Assembly: GCF_004923315.1 (NCBI RefSeq)
Contig: NZ_CP039650.1
Span: forward strand, 868,001 to 932,000
Source: Azospirillum sp. TSA2s
GTDB taxonomy: Bacteria; Pseudomonadota; Alphaproteobacteria; Azospirillales; Azospirillaceae
Reading direction: 5' to 3'
Length of the DNA: 64,000 nt
The notes under the pieces were generated by a model, which did no database searches, had not been told where the DNA came from, and saw nothing but the letters and a program-made list of their open reading frames with translations. This document shows, piece by piece, positions 41,830 to 49,486 of the stretch (within the stretch, counting starts at the first letter, position 1; each line of letters begins with the position of its first letter). The position numbers were made by a program, and so were the translations under genes.

Positions 41830-42465
41830 ATGTCCATGCTTGATCTGGACAAATTCCGCGCCACCCCCCTGCAGCACGATCCCTATGATTTCCTGTGTGT
41901 TCCGGGTTTCGTGAAGCAGGAGTTTCTTGAAGAGCTGCACCGCGACTATCCCAAGGTCGACAAGCCCGGTTCGATCCCGCTGGGCGTCTTCCCGCAGGGG
42001 CCGAGCTTCGACCGGCTGATCGGCGAACTGAAGGGGCCGGAGGTCTGCAAGGCCTTCTCCGACAAGTTCGATCTGGATCTGTCGAAGTATCCGACCATGT
42101 TCACGGCGCGCGGCATGTGCCGGCCGACCGACGGCAAGATCCATCCGGATTCGGCCAGCAAGGTCATCACCGTGCTGATCTACATGAACCCGCCCTGGGA
42201 GGCGACCGGCGGCCGCCTGCGCATCCTGCGCTCCCAGAACCTGGAGGATTACGCCGCCGAGGTCCCGCCGGAGGAAGGCACCCTGATGTGCTTCCGCCGC
42301 AGCGACACCTCCTGGCACGGCCACTATCCCTTCGAAGGCCAGCGCCGCGCGATCCAGATGAACTGGGTCAAGGGCAGCGTCTATATCTGGCACGAACAGT
42401 GGCGCCACCGCATCGGCGCCTGGGCGAAGGGCGTCTTCGGCGGCCAGCAGTCGGCAGGCTATTGA
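41830..42465 (+). CDS. 2-oxoglutarate/Fe(II)-dependent oxygenase, second of two
   Basis: The 211-residue product has His105 and Asp107 (KIHPDSASKV), His163 (TSWHGHYPFEG) and Arg172 or Arg173 (QRRAIQMNWV), a complete iron and 2-oxoglutarate site. The C-terminal 35 residues (YIWHEQWRHRIGAWAKGVFG) are amphipathic and might touch the membrane. It shares the fold and spacing of the preceding oxygenase but little sequence, so the pair may act on related substrates. I start at the ATG with GGGAG nine bases upstream. Confidence 0.8.
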   Translation: MSMLDLDKFRATPLQHDPYDFLCVPGFVKQEFLEELHRDYPKVDKPGSIPLGVFPQGPSFDRLIGELKGPEVCKAFSDKFDLDLSKYPTMFTARGMCRPTDGKIHPDSASKVITVLIYMNPPWEATGGRLRILRSQNLEDYAAEVPPEEGTLMCFRRSDTSWHGHYPFEGQRRAIQMNWVKGSVYIWHEQWRHRIGAWAKGVFGGQQSAGY

Positions 42466-42495
42466 GGACGGTGGGTTTTTAGGTCCGATTATCCG

Positions 42496-42582
42496 CCGTC
42501 ATCCCCGCGGAGGCAGGGATCCGGGAAACCCCGCAATCAAGCGGCTGAAGCGACTGGATTTCCGCCTTCGCGGGATTGACGG
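42496..42582. repeat. REP-like inverted repeat
   Basis: The left arm CCGTCATCCCCGCGGAGGCA (onward to CCGG at 42524) faces a diverged right arm (42554-42582) ending CGCGGGATTGACGG. This CGTCAT-CCCCGCG sequence is a common dispersed intergenic repeat in alphaproteobacteria. It lies between convergent genes. Confidence 0.7.
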
Positions 42583-42619
42583 CCGAAAGACGTGAAACTC
42601 CGAAGGACCGCATCCCTTC

Positions 42620-43201
42620 TCAGTCGATCAGATCCTCGACCTCGCGGATGCGGCCATTGTCGATCATGAACTGGACCAGTTCCGGGCGCTGCTTGCCCAG
42701 CGTGCGGTGACGCTGGCGGACAGCGGCGATCAGGTCGCCGTTGCGGCCGAGGATGTCATCGGCGTACTCGATCATGCGCAGGTTGGGCCAGGTCTGGGCG
42801 CGGATGCCCACCACCGTCCCCACCGCGTCGGCTGCCGGAAGGTCGGGGCGCGCCTGGGCCAGGATCATGGTCAGCGCCGCAGTGGACCGCGACACGCCCG
42901 CATGGCAGTGGACCAGCAGATGGCGGCAATCCACCGGCTCGGCCAGCAGGTCGCGGCCGAAGGCCAGGATGCGCTCCACATCCGACCGTTCCGGCGCGAT
43001 CTGGCCGCGGGTCGGTTCGATGACATCGTGGAAGCGCAGTTCCAGCCGCTCATGCTCGCCGTAATCGCCGAACTCGCTTGGCTCCGTCATCTCGGGGTCG
43101 AGGATGGACAGCACGTGGCTGACCTTGCCGCCGCCGAAATTGCAAAGCTCGCTGAGACCGCAGACCGTCAGGCCGAAAGGCACGAAATCGCTGGCCATCA
43201 T
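42620..43201 (-). CDS. Dual-specificity/tyrosine-type protein phosphatase family protein
   Basis: The 193-residue product has the cysteine phosphatase loop HCHAGVSRST (Cys99, Arg105) with an upstream FHDVIEPTRG segment that could hold the general acid aspartate. It is a compact single-domain enzyme expected to remove phosphate from Tyr or Ser/Thr, or from a lipid or nucleotide. Two adjacent ATGs occur after GAGAG; I use the first. The 25-residue peptide gene lies 91 bases upstream on the same strand. No cognate kinase is nearby. Confidence 0.85.
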   Translation of the reverse strand: MMASDFVPFGLTVCGLSELCNFGGGKVSHVLSILDPEMTEPSEFGDYGEHERLELRFHDVIEPTRGQIAPERSDVERILAFGRDLLAEPVDCRHLLVHCHAGVSRSTAALTMILAQARPDLPAADAVGTVVGIRAQTWPNLRMIEYADDILGRNGDLIAAVRQRHRTLGKQRPELVQFMIDNGRIREVEDLID

Positions 43202-43292
43202 TCTCTCGTTCGATTGCGGAGGGAAGGAAACGGAGGGCTGGGGAGCCGTATTTGGCACCCGGCGCCGCAGCGCCGTCAACCCGGCGGTCAGG

Positions 43293-43370
43293 TCAAAGAA
43301 CGTTGAACAGGTAGAGCAGGAGGATGACAGGGATCGGAATGCCGACCAGCCACAGCAGAATACCGCGCAC
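43293..43370 (-). CDS. 25-residue hydrophobic membrane peptide
   Basis: A GTG codon preceded by AAGGAGAGG opens a 25-residue frame reading RGILLWLVGIPIPVILLLYL and ending FNVL, a single membrane helix with a proline-containing centre. I remember very similar tiny peptides with ILLWLLGIPIPI cores in many proteobacteria. A strong ribosome site, sensible length and that recurrence argue for a real gene. Function is unknown; it may bind a membrane enzyme. It lies upstream of the phosphatase on the same strand. Confidence 0.7.
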   Translation of the reverse strand: MRGILLWLVGIPIPVILLLYLFNVL

Positions 43371-43479
43371 GAAGCCTCTCCTTCCGTCGTTGCAACGGGC
43401 GATCCGGCCGGCCGGCGCCGGCCCTCTCACCCGTTACAACGGCGCGGCCGCCGGTTGGTTGCAGCGGCGGATAAGACCC

Positions 43480-44187
43480 TCAGGCCTCGTCGCCCCCCTC
43501 GCCGTCGGGAACGGCCGGGCCGGCGTCCTCAGCGGACGGCGGCGTCGGACGCGGACGGCGGGTGCGCAGCTTCTTCAGCAGCAGCGAGAAGGGCTTCAGC
43601 GCGGTGTCCATGATGGTCTGGTCCCCCTCCAGCCGCGACAGCAGGAAGGCGCCGGCCTCCAGGGTGGAGACGCTGTCGCGCCGCGGCTCCTTGCGCGCCT
43701 GCCCATAGAGCGAGCGGAACTGCGGGTTCAGCACGATGCGGCGGCATTTCAGCAGCCAGGCATTGCGCCACCACAGGGTCTTGGCCTGGCTCCAGGTGCC
43801 GTCCAGAACGATGACGCCCTCCAGATCCTCCAGGATGTCGGCGCTGTCGCGGAGCGGCTGGCCGTCCTTGTCGACCACCGCCACCTCCGGCCGGGGAGCG
43901 CCGCCGTCCTTCACCGGACCGAGATACAGCACGCCCCAGCGCTTGGGATCGACCTCCCGCCCCAGGATGCGCTTCAGCCCCGGCCAGCTCAGCCCGACCT
44001 TCACCATCGAATTGGCGAACTGCAGATGGGCGATCTGGGCGGTGCCCAGATTTTCCCGCTTCTCCTGCGGGTGCTGCAGGATCAGCAGGAACACGCCGTT
44101 GTCGATCGGCTGCACTGCCTCGCAAACGCACAGATGATTAGGTTTTAGGCAGGTCGGGCAAGAATCGGGTACGGGGGCGCTGTGCAT
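43480..44187 (-). CDS. DTW-domain tRNA-uridine aminocarboxypropyltransferase-like protein
   Basis: The DTW domain transfers the aminocarboxypropyl group of S-adenosylmethionine to uridine (acp3U) in tRNA. The 235-residue product begins with a zinc-binding set, CPTCLKPNHLCVC. ILQHPQEKRENLGTAQIAHL and the signature LDGTWSQAKTLWWR follow. A C-terminal Arg/Pro- and Asp/Glu-rich tail (about 205-235) is an addition. Several upstream starts are possible; the chosen ATG begins just before the zinc motif. Confidence 0.88.
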   Translation of the reverse strand: MHSAPVPDSCPTCLKPNHLCVCEAVQPIDNGVFLLILQHPQEKRENLGTAQIAHLQFANSMVKVGLSWPGLKRILGREVDPKRWGVLYLGPVKDGGAPRPEVAVVDKDGQPLRDSADILEDLEGVIVLDGTWSQAKTLWWRNAWLLKCRRIVLNPQFRSLYGQARKEPRRDSVSTLEAGAFLLSRLEGDQTIMDTALKPFSLLLKKLRTRRPRPTPPSAEDAGPAVPDGEGGDEA

Positions 44188-44537
44188 GGGAGGTACGCAT
44201 TCCTTGAAGAGGATTGGCCCCGAATATGGGTTGGAACGGCACGGAAGGGAACACATCTCACACGGGACGGCGGCGATGCCCGATCGAAGGGCGATGGCCG
44301 CCACGGCGTGTACGACAGTGTCCCTCGTGTCATACCGGTTCATGTGGGTTCGAGTGGCTTCGTATAAACCGTTTGTAGAGACTTAGTCGTGTGTCATGGA
44401 ACTCGTGTGACGCGCTTAACAGCTGGCCTGGAACTTGCGTAGTTATTATCCAGGCAAACAGGAACGACGGGTGGGCCAGGACCGGCCTTAGTCAGGCTGA
44501 TCCGCGGTGCCATCCGGCGCTCAGAAGGAGACCTGCC
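44188..44537. other. Intergenic stretch between divergent genes
   Basis: I see no gene. The stretch must contain the promoter of the DTW gene. It also holds a candidate sigma-54 site (44424-44438) directed at the 60-residue gene that follows. Confidence 0.5.
44424..44438 (+). promoter_or_regulatory. Candidate sigma-54 promoter
   Basis: TGGCCTGGAACTTGC matches the -24/-12 consensus TGGCAC-N5-TTGC except for two bases, with exact GG-N10-GC spacing. It lies 100 bases before the 60-residue gene. Confidence 0.35.
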
Positions 44538-44720
44538 ATGCTGCCCGCCCACCTTGCCGACCGCCTGCTGAAGCAGCGCCGCGATGCCGACAACGCGGAA
44601 TTCGCCCGCCAGCTGCCGCTTTACGCCCCACTGGACGCGGATGACCCTCGGTGGATGACCGAGCCGGACGGGTCGGAGCAGCCCGCCCGCCGCGAGCCTG
44701 ACTGGGCCACCAACTACTGA
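44538..44720 (+). CDS. 60-residue hydrophilic protein of unknown function
   Basis: I do not recognise this protein. It begins MLPAHLADRLLKQRRDADNA, continues through LYAPLDADDPRWMTEPDG, and is charged throughout with no membrane helix or cysteine. AGAAGGAG sits 7 bases before the ATG, which is strong support for translation. The stop lies 8 bases from the convergent imuA stop. A possible sigma-54 promoter is upstream. Confidence 0.6.
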   Translation: MLPAHLADRLLKQRRDADNAEFARQLPLYAPLDADDPRWMTEPDGSEQPARREPDWATNY

Positions 44721-44728
44721 TTCGGCAC

Positions 44729-45658
44729 TCAGCGCGCGATAGCCGGTTTGCGGTGATCCGACAAGCGACCCTGTCGGTTGTCGGACATCGAGTCCAAGGC
44801 CATCGAATGCGAGGCTATCGAGTGCCGGGCCGGCCATAGCCCCGAGTCGCTTCGCGCGGCCTGCCCAAGGCCGCTTCCATCCTCTTTCCCCACGTCGCGC
44901 CAGCCCTCCCCGTCCCAGGAGAGGGTCCAGTGCCCTGAGCGCCCGCCCCGGCACCGTTCCAGCGCGACGGACCAGCGTGGTTTTCCCAGCCCCGGCGGAC
45001 CTCCGGCCGGGCGCGGGGCCGCATCCTCCTCCCCATCCAGGCTGGGTGCCGCATCCAGGCGCCAGCGGGTCACCGCGGCGCTGAGCCCCTCCGTCCGCCG
45101 GTTGCGTCCACCCGACGCACCCAAACCCGCGCTCAGGTCCAGCAGGAAGCCGGTCACCCCCGACGACTCGGCAGCGAGCTGCAGCCGCCGGCTGGCGGTG
45201 AGGTCCAGCCCCTCCAGCTCGCCCAGCACCGCCGACAGGGCGGAGCAGCGCAGCGCCTCCTCCATCGCCCACAGCGCATCGACCGGCCGCACCGCCCGCA
45301 CCGCCACCAGCCGGTCCGGCGTCAGCCCATAGGCCGCCAGCCCCGGGGCATACAGGTCGCGCCCGCGCAGGATCCACAGCGCCGGCGTCCTCGGCGTCGC
45401 CAGCCGGGCCAGCAGCGCCGCGGCGAATCCGGTACCCGCCCCCGGATCCTCCGCCGCCACCCCATGCAGGCAGCCCAGCAGCAGCCCGCCGTCGGGCAGA
45501 TGCCCGTCGACCGCGTCGATACCGAACGGCAGGATCCTCCCACCCTCCCCGCCCGCCCCCTCGATCCGCCGGATGCGCGCGCGCAGGTCGGCCAGCACGC
45601 CGGCACGATCACGCGGCGCAGCCTCCGCGGACGGGAAAGGGGACAACAGGACAGGCAT
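44729..45658 (-). CDS. imuA: ImuA (SulA/RecA-like) translesion mutagenesis protein, orphan
   Basis: ImuA is a RecA-like protein that, with ImuB and DnaE2, carries out error-prone repair synthesis after DNA damage. The 309-residue product opens VLADLRARIRRIEG, then LPFGIDAVDGHLPDGGLLLG, ALWILRGRDLYAPGL, and ends in a charged tail. As in other ImuA, the Walker A loop is not intact. No imuB or dnaE2 follows here; the next gene downstream is convergent. I prefer the ATG at 45658, which has GGAG upstream; another at 45682 abuts an SOS box. Confidence 0.85.
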   Translation of the reverse strand: MPVLLSPFPSAEAAPRDRAGVLADLRARIRRIEGAGGEGGRILPFGIDAVDGHLPDGGLLLGCLHGVAAEDPGAGTGFAAALLARLATPRTPALWILRGRDLYAPGLAAYGLTPDRLVAVRAVRPVDALWAMEEALRCSALSAVLGELEGLDLTASRRLQLAAESSGVTGFLLDLSAGLGASGGRNRRTEGLSAAVTRWRLDAAPSLDGEEDAAPRPAGGPPGLGKPRWSVALERCRGGRSGHWTLSWDGEGWRDVGKEDGSGLGQAARSDSGLWPARHSIASHSMALDSMSDNRQGRLSDHRKPAIAR

Positions 45659-45684
45659 GACTCGGCTCCGCTCGACAGGCATAT

Positions 45685-45699
45685 GTTCCTGATATGTTC
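45685..45699 (-). promoter_or_regulatory. Alphaproteobacterial LexA (SOS) box of imuA
   Basis: GTTC-CTGATAT-GTTC is an exact GTTC-N7-GTTC direct repeat, the LexA operator of alphaproteobacteria. It lies 26-41 bases before the imuA start, over the likely -10 region. Confidence 0.8.
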
Positions 45700-45783
45700 T
45701 ATCATGGAGCCATGTCGAGGGGGAGTCTGCGACTCCTGTCTTGTTCTGTGACCGATTGCCCGGAGGCTCGCCGACCTCTCAGG

Positions 45784-46236
45784 TCAATTGCCGATGGGCG
45801 TGACGCCGATCTTGCTGCGCGGGGCGGCCTTGATGGTCGGGCCGGCATTGTCGGTCGGCTTCTCCAGGGTGGTGGAGGTGCCGCGGCTGCCGCGCGGCGT
45901 GTTGCTCTTCAGGCTGAGCAGATGAAGCCGGACATAGGCGGTGGACCCGCCGGCCTTCACCGCCACCCAATCGCTGTTGCGCACCCGGCCCAGCGTGGTC
46001 ACCGCCTGCCCTGCCCCCAGCGTGGCGACGACGCCCGCACCGGCGGACGGCTGGGCGCGGAGCGGAGTCGGCTTGTCCACCTGCCATTCCCCATAGATCG
46101 GTTCCAGCCCCGCCCCGGTATCGGGCGCGGTGCGCACGGTCGGCGGATTCGGAATCCGCTGGTACGGCATGCAGCCGGGAACCATCAGCGTGGCCAGGGC
46201 CACCATCAGCGGAAGGAAACGCACACGCCGGATCAT
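45784..46236 (-). CDS. SH3b-domain lipoprotein
   Basis: The 150-residue product has a lipoprotein signal with lipobox LMVPGC, placing it as a lipid-anchored envelope protein. Residues about 55-110 form a bacterial SH3-like domain: PTPLRAQPSAGAGVVATLGA, then RVRNSDWVAVKAGGSTAYVR. Such domains usually hold peptidoglycan or wall proteins. A Ser/Thr/Lys-rich tail follows. There is no enzymatic domain. It stands alone on the minus strand, with a 272-base gap before the divergent EF-hand gene. Confidence 0.85.
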   Translation of the reverse strand: MIRRVRFLPLMVALATLMVPGCMPYQRIPNPPTVRTAPDTGAGLEPIYGEWQVDKPTPLRAQPSAGAGVVATLGAGQAVTTLGRVRNSDWVAVKAGGSTAYVRLHLLSLKSNTPRGSRGTSTTLEKPTDNAGPTIKAAPRSKIGVTPIGN

Positions 46237-46508
46237 CGCTCACCTTGATATGGATCGGTGATTTGCAGGAAGGGCGAAAGGGGCTGGCAAACAGGAGCAA
46301 TGGACCTTCGGCGCGACCATACAGGAGGTGCCCCCCTCTTCGCCACCGCAGCACACCCAACCTCGCTATGCGCTTTTTGGGGCACGTCGCCCGCCCCCCG
46401 AAGAATTAATGCAAATCCAATCTTTTTTTGCGCCGCCCCAGCGCAGGAGTCCGGCCGCGCCCCGCGTATCTTGACCATCACGACGGCACCTTACGGGGGC
46501 ATCCGGCC

Positions 46509-47324
46509 ATGATCTCCTCCCTCGGCAGTTCCAGCAGCGCGGCGACGCTCCAGAAATTCTTCTCCAAGGCGGATGCCAACAGCGATTCTTCGCTGTCCAA
46601 GGACGAGCTTCTCGGTGCGCTCGGCGGCACTTCCGCCGCGTCCGACAGCGACAAGCTCTCCTCGGCGGTCGACAGTCTGGTCGGCAGCCTGGACAGCGAC
46701 AAGAACGGCTCGCTCAGCGCGACGGAGTTCAGCTCCTTCTCCAGCCAGTTCGACTATGGCAGCGGCAGCGCCCTGCTGGCGGCGCAGGAGCAGGCAAGCG
46801 CGATGCAGCAGCAATTCGCGCAGAACCTCTATTCCAGCCTGGACAGCGACAGCAGCGGCGGCATCAGCACCGACGAGCTGACCTCCGCCCTCACCTCCGC
46901 CGGCCAGTCGTCCACCGACGCCTCGTCGCTGTTCAGCAGCCTCGACAGCGACGAGGACGGATCGATTTCCGAGGACGAGCTGAGCAGCGCGCTGAAGCAG
47001 GCCGACGCCAACCGCCCGCCGCCGCCTCCCCCGCCGCCCGCCAACGACAGCGGCACGGCCAGCGCTTCGGAGAGCACGTCCGACAGCAGCAGCGCATCGG
47101 CAACGTCCTCTGCTTCGTCTTCGTCGTCCGGCACGGCGTCGGCGGGCGGCACGACCAGCTACGACCCGCTGGACACCAACAAGGACGGCTATGTGTCGGA
47201 ACAGGAACGGATGGCCGCCTATGGCGGCGGCACGCAGCAGCAGGCGGGCGGCGTGACGTCCAACCGCCTCAGCGGCGACATGCTGCGGACATTGATGCAG
47301 GGCATCAACGAGGTTGCCGCGTAG
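46509..47324 (+). CDS. Ser-rich protein with five EF-hand calcium-binding loops
   Basis: The 271-residue product has five canonical EF-hand loops: DANSDSSLSKDE (22-33), DSDKNGSLSATE (62-73), DSDSSGGISTDE (112-123), DSDEDGSISEDE (146-157) and DTNKDGYVSEQE (about 232-243). Eight consecutive prolines and a Ser/Ala-rich linker of about 55 residues separate the fourth and fifth loops. No classical signal peptide is visible. Binding of several calcium ions is expected; the partner is unknown. It resembles a class of calcium-binding proteins in soil and plant-associated bacteria. A strong terminator follows. Confidence 0.85.
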   Translation: MISSLGSSSSAATLQKFFSKADANSDSSLSKDELLGALGGTSAASDSDKLSSAVDSLVGSLDSDKNGSLSATEFSSFSSQFDYGSGSALLAAQEQASAMQQQFAQNLYSSLDSDSSGGISTDELTSALTSAGQSSTDASSLFSSLDSDEDGSISEDELSSALKQADANRPPPPPPPPANDSGTASASESTSDSSSASATSSASSSSSGTASAGGTTSYDPLDTNKDGYVSEQERMAAYGGGTQQQAGGVTSNRLSGDMLRTLMQGINEVAA

Positions 47325-47352
47325 CCTTGTGGGTTCGGATGCGCGGCACGGG

Positions 47353-47393
47353 AAAAGGCGGTCGGCGGGTGGCGCCGGCCGCCTTTTCTTTTT
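47353..47393 (+). terminator. Terminator of the EF-hand gene (bidirectional)
   Basis: AAAAGGCGG and CGGCG pair with CGCCG and CCGCCTTTT, followed by CTTTTT on the plus strand. The matching AAAA on the left means it can also end the hemN transcript. Confidence 0.85.
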
Positions 47394-47405
47394 GAAGAAC
47401 GGCCC

Positions 47406-48818
47406 TCAAACCGCCCGGCTGTGCCGCCCGGCGCCCTTGGACAGGTGGGTGTCGAAACGGGCGGCGACGATGCGCATCAGGGGGCGGGCGCTCTCCGGCA
47501 CATGGACGCGCCGGCCCTCCACCACCGCGACGCCGTCGGCGACCAGATCGGCCATGCCCTCCAGCTCCGCGTCGAAGGCCGACTCAGGCAAGCCGTGAGC
47601 TTGGGCGATGGCGGCGGTGTCGACCGACAGGTCGCACATCAGCCGCATGATCAAGTCGCGCCGCACCTTGTCGTCCGTGGTCAGCGCGATGCCCTTGCCG
47701 GTGGGCAGGCGGCCTTCCTCGATGGCGGTGGCGTAATGGTCGAAGGGCACGGCGTTCTGCACATAGCCCTGCGGCAGCGCGCCGATGGAGGAGGAACCGA
47801 AGCCCAGCAGCACCTCGGCGTCGTCGGTGGTGTAGCCCTGGAAGTTGCGGCCCAGCCGCCCTTCCTCCTGCTGCACCGCCAGTTCATCGCCGGGACGGGC
47901 GAAATGGTCGAGACCGATGGCGCTGTAGCCGGCGGCGGCCAGCGTGTCGCCGATGGCGGCGAACTGCTCCCACCGGCCAATCGAACCGGCCAGCGCCGCC
48001 TCGTCGATCTTCTTCTGGTGGGTCTTCATCCACGGCACATGGGCGTAACCGAAGACCGACAGCCGATCCGGCGCCATCTCCAACGCGATCTCGGCGGAAC
48101 GGGTGACGCTCTCCACCGACTGGTGCGGCAGGCCGTACATCAGGTCGAGGTTGACGCTGGTGATCCCGGCCTCCTTCAGCCAGGCCAGCGCCTGTTCGGT
48201 GACGGCGCGCGGCTGGACGCGGTTGATCGCCTGCTGCACCGTCTCGTCGAAATCCTGCACGCCCAGCGAGGCGCGGTTGACACCGGCGCGGCCCAGCGCC
48301 GCCGCCATTTCCGCCGTCAGGGTGCGCGGGTCGATCTCCACCGCCAGTTCGGCATCGGCGGCGACGTCGAAGCGGGTGCGCAGCAGCGCGATGATCGCCT
48401 CGAAGTCGTCCGGCGCCATCATGGTCGGGGTGCCGCCGCCGAAATGGATGTGGCGCACCGCCAGCCGGCCGGGAACGCGCTCCGCCACCATGGCGATCTC
48501 GCGCCGCAGATGGCCGAGATACTCGGCGATCGGCTCGTAGCGCGCGACGATCTTGGTGTGGCAGCCGCAGTACCAGCACATCTTCTGGCAGAAGGGAATG
48601 TGCAGGTAGAGCGAACCCGAGCGGGTGGGATCGATCGCCTCCAGCCAACCGCCATAGACGTCGCCGTTCACCTTGGGGGTGAAGTGCGGCGCGGTCGGGT
48701 AGCTGGTGTAACGCGGCACCCGCAGCCCGTCATACTTGGCGAGCAGCGCGGGATCGACACCGTGGGAACGGGACGGGGCGGGGGCCGGCTTTACGGCCAG
48801 GGCGGTGATGGCGTTCAT
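47406..48818 (-). CDS. hemN: Oxygen-independent coproporphyrinogen III oxidase
   Basis: HemN makes protoporphyrinogen IX without oxygen by radical-SAM chemistry. The 470-residue product has the cluster motif HIPFCQKMCWYCGCH (cysteines about 76, 80, 83) and an extra cysteine typical of true HemN. RYTSYPTAPHF, HFGGGTPTMM and SLGVQDFDETVQQAINRVQP also fit genuine HemN and not HemW. The only plausible ATG has no ribosome site. An FNR-like box centred 42 bases upstream would put the transcript start next to the ATG, suggesting a leaderless message. Confidence 0.96.
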   Translation of the reverse strand: MNAITALAVKPAPAPSRSHGVDPALLAKYDGLRVPRYTSYPTAPHFTPKVNGDVYGGWLEAIDPTRSGSLYLHIPFCQKMCWYCGCHTKIVARYEPIAEYLGHLRREIAMVAERVPGRLAVRHIHFGGGTPTMMAPDDFEAIIALLRTRFDVAADAELAVEIDPRTLTAEMAAALGRAGVNRASLGVQDFDETVQQAINRVQPRAVTEQALAWLKEAGITSVNLDLMYGLPHQSVESVTRSAEIALEMAPDRLSVFGYAHVPWMKTHQKKIDEAALAGSIGRWEQFAAIGDTLAAAGYSAIGLDHFARPGDELAVQQEEGRLGRNFQGYTTDDAEVLLGFGSSSIGALPQGYVQNAVPFDHYATAIEEGRLPTGKGIALTTDDKVRRDLIMRLMCDLSVDTAAIAQAHGLPESAFDAELEGMADLVADGVAVVEGRRVHVPESARPLMRIVAARFDTHLSKGAGRHSRAV

Positions 48819-48853
48819 GAGCGACAGAGTGCCGCAGTCCCCCCACCCCTGCC

Positions 48854-48867
48854 TTGATCCACGTCAA
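48854..48867 (-). promoter_or_regulatory. FNR-type box upstream of hemN
   Basis: TTGAC-GTGG-ATCAA (minus strand) matches TTGAT-N4-ATCAA with one change. hemN is a classic target of FNR-type regulators. Confidence 0.65.
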
Positions 48868-48886
48868 GATCGCAGGGACCGCCATT

Positions 48887-49324
48887 TCAGCGCTTCGCCG
48901 CGGCGGCGGCCAGACGCTGTTCCAGATGCTCGTGCAGCAGGTTCAGGTTCATCCGGTTGGCCTTGAAGGCGATGTCGAAGACGGTGCCCAGCACCGGGAC
49001 GGACCCGCCGGCCCAGTCGAGCAGGACGTTGAATACCATGCGGGCCACCAGCGTCTTGGGCAGGTCGAAGCGGGCGGCCTCCATGATGATGTAGGCGGAA
49101 ACCAGCGCGGTCGCCGTGTCGCCCGCCACCGGCACCAGACTGGCGATGCCGTCCAGCCCGACCGGGATGCGGGTGAAGGGGATGCGCCAGCGGCTGTCCA
49201 TCAGGCGGGACAGGCGGCGCAGCCGCTCCAGCCGCTGGAAGTCGATGGGGATCGAGCTGCCGGACCCGCCCGGTGGGGGATCTTCGGCAACGGTGCGCCG
49301 GCGTGTGCGGATGGCGTCGATCAT
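48887..49324 (-). CDS. DUF4112 membrane-associated protein
   Basis: The 145-residue product matches DUF4112: RLRRLSRLMDSRWRIPFTRI, then VGLDGIASLVPVAGDTATAL, FDLPKTLVARMVFNVLLDWA, and GSVPVLGTVFDIAFKANRMN. It has two to three hydrophobic helices interrupted by conserved Gly/Pro/Asp residues. The family function is unknown. The frame extends 33 codons upstream, but the domain and GGGGGGA before the ATG support the start used. It ends 20 bases before the FNR box of hemN. Confidence 0.88.
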   Translation of the reverse strand: MIDAIRTRRRTVAEDPPPGGSGSSIPIDFQRLERLRRLSRLMDSRWRIPFTRIPVGLDGIASLVPVAGDTATALVSAYIIMEAARFDLPKTLVARMVFNVLLDWAGGSVPVLGTVFDIAFKANRMNLNLLHEHLEQRLAAAAAKR

Positions 49325-49486
49325 CGCATGTCCCCCCGATCTGTCGGTCCCGCGCCTGCCGCGCGACTCCCCACCAAGGAAGAACCGGCCAGCACGCCCG
49401 CGGGTTCCGCCTTCCCGGAACAAAGTTCGCGCACCAAACAGATACCATGGGCGACTATCTTTGACGACAACCTTCGCCGATCGGCA

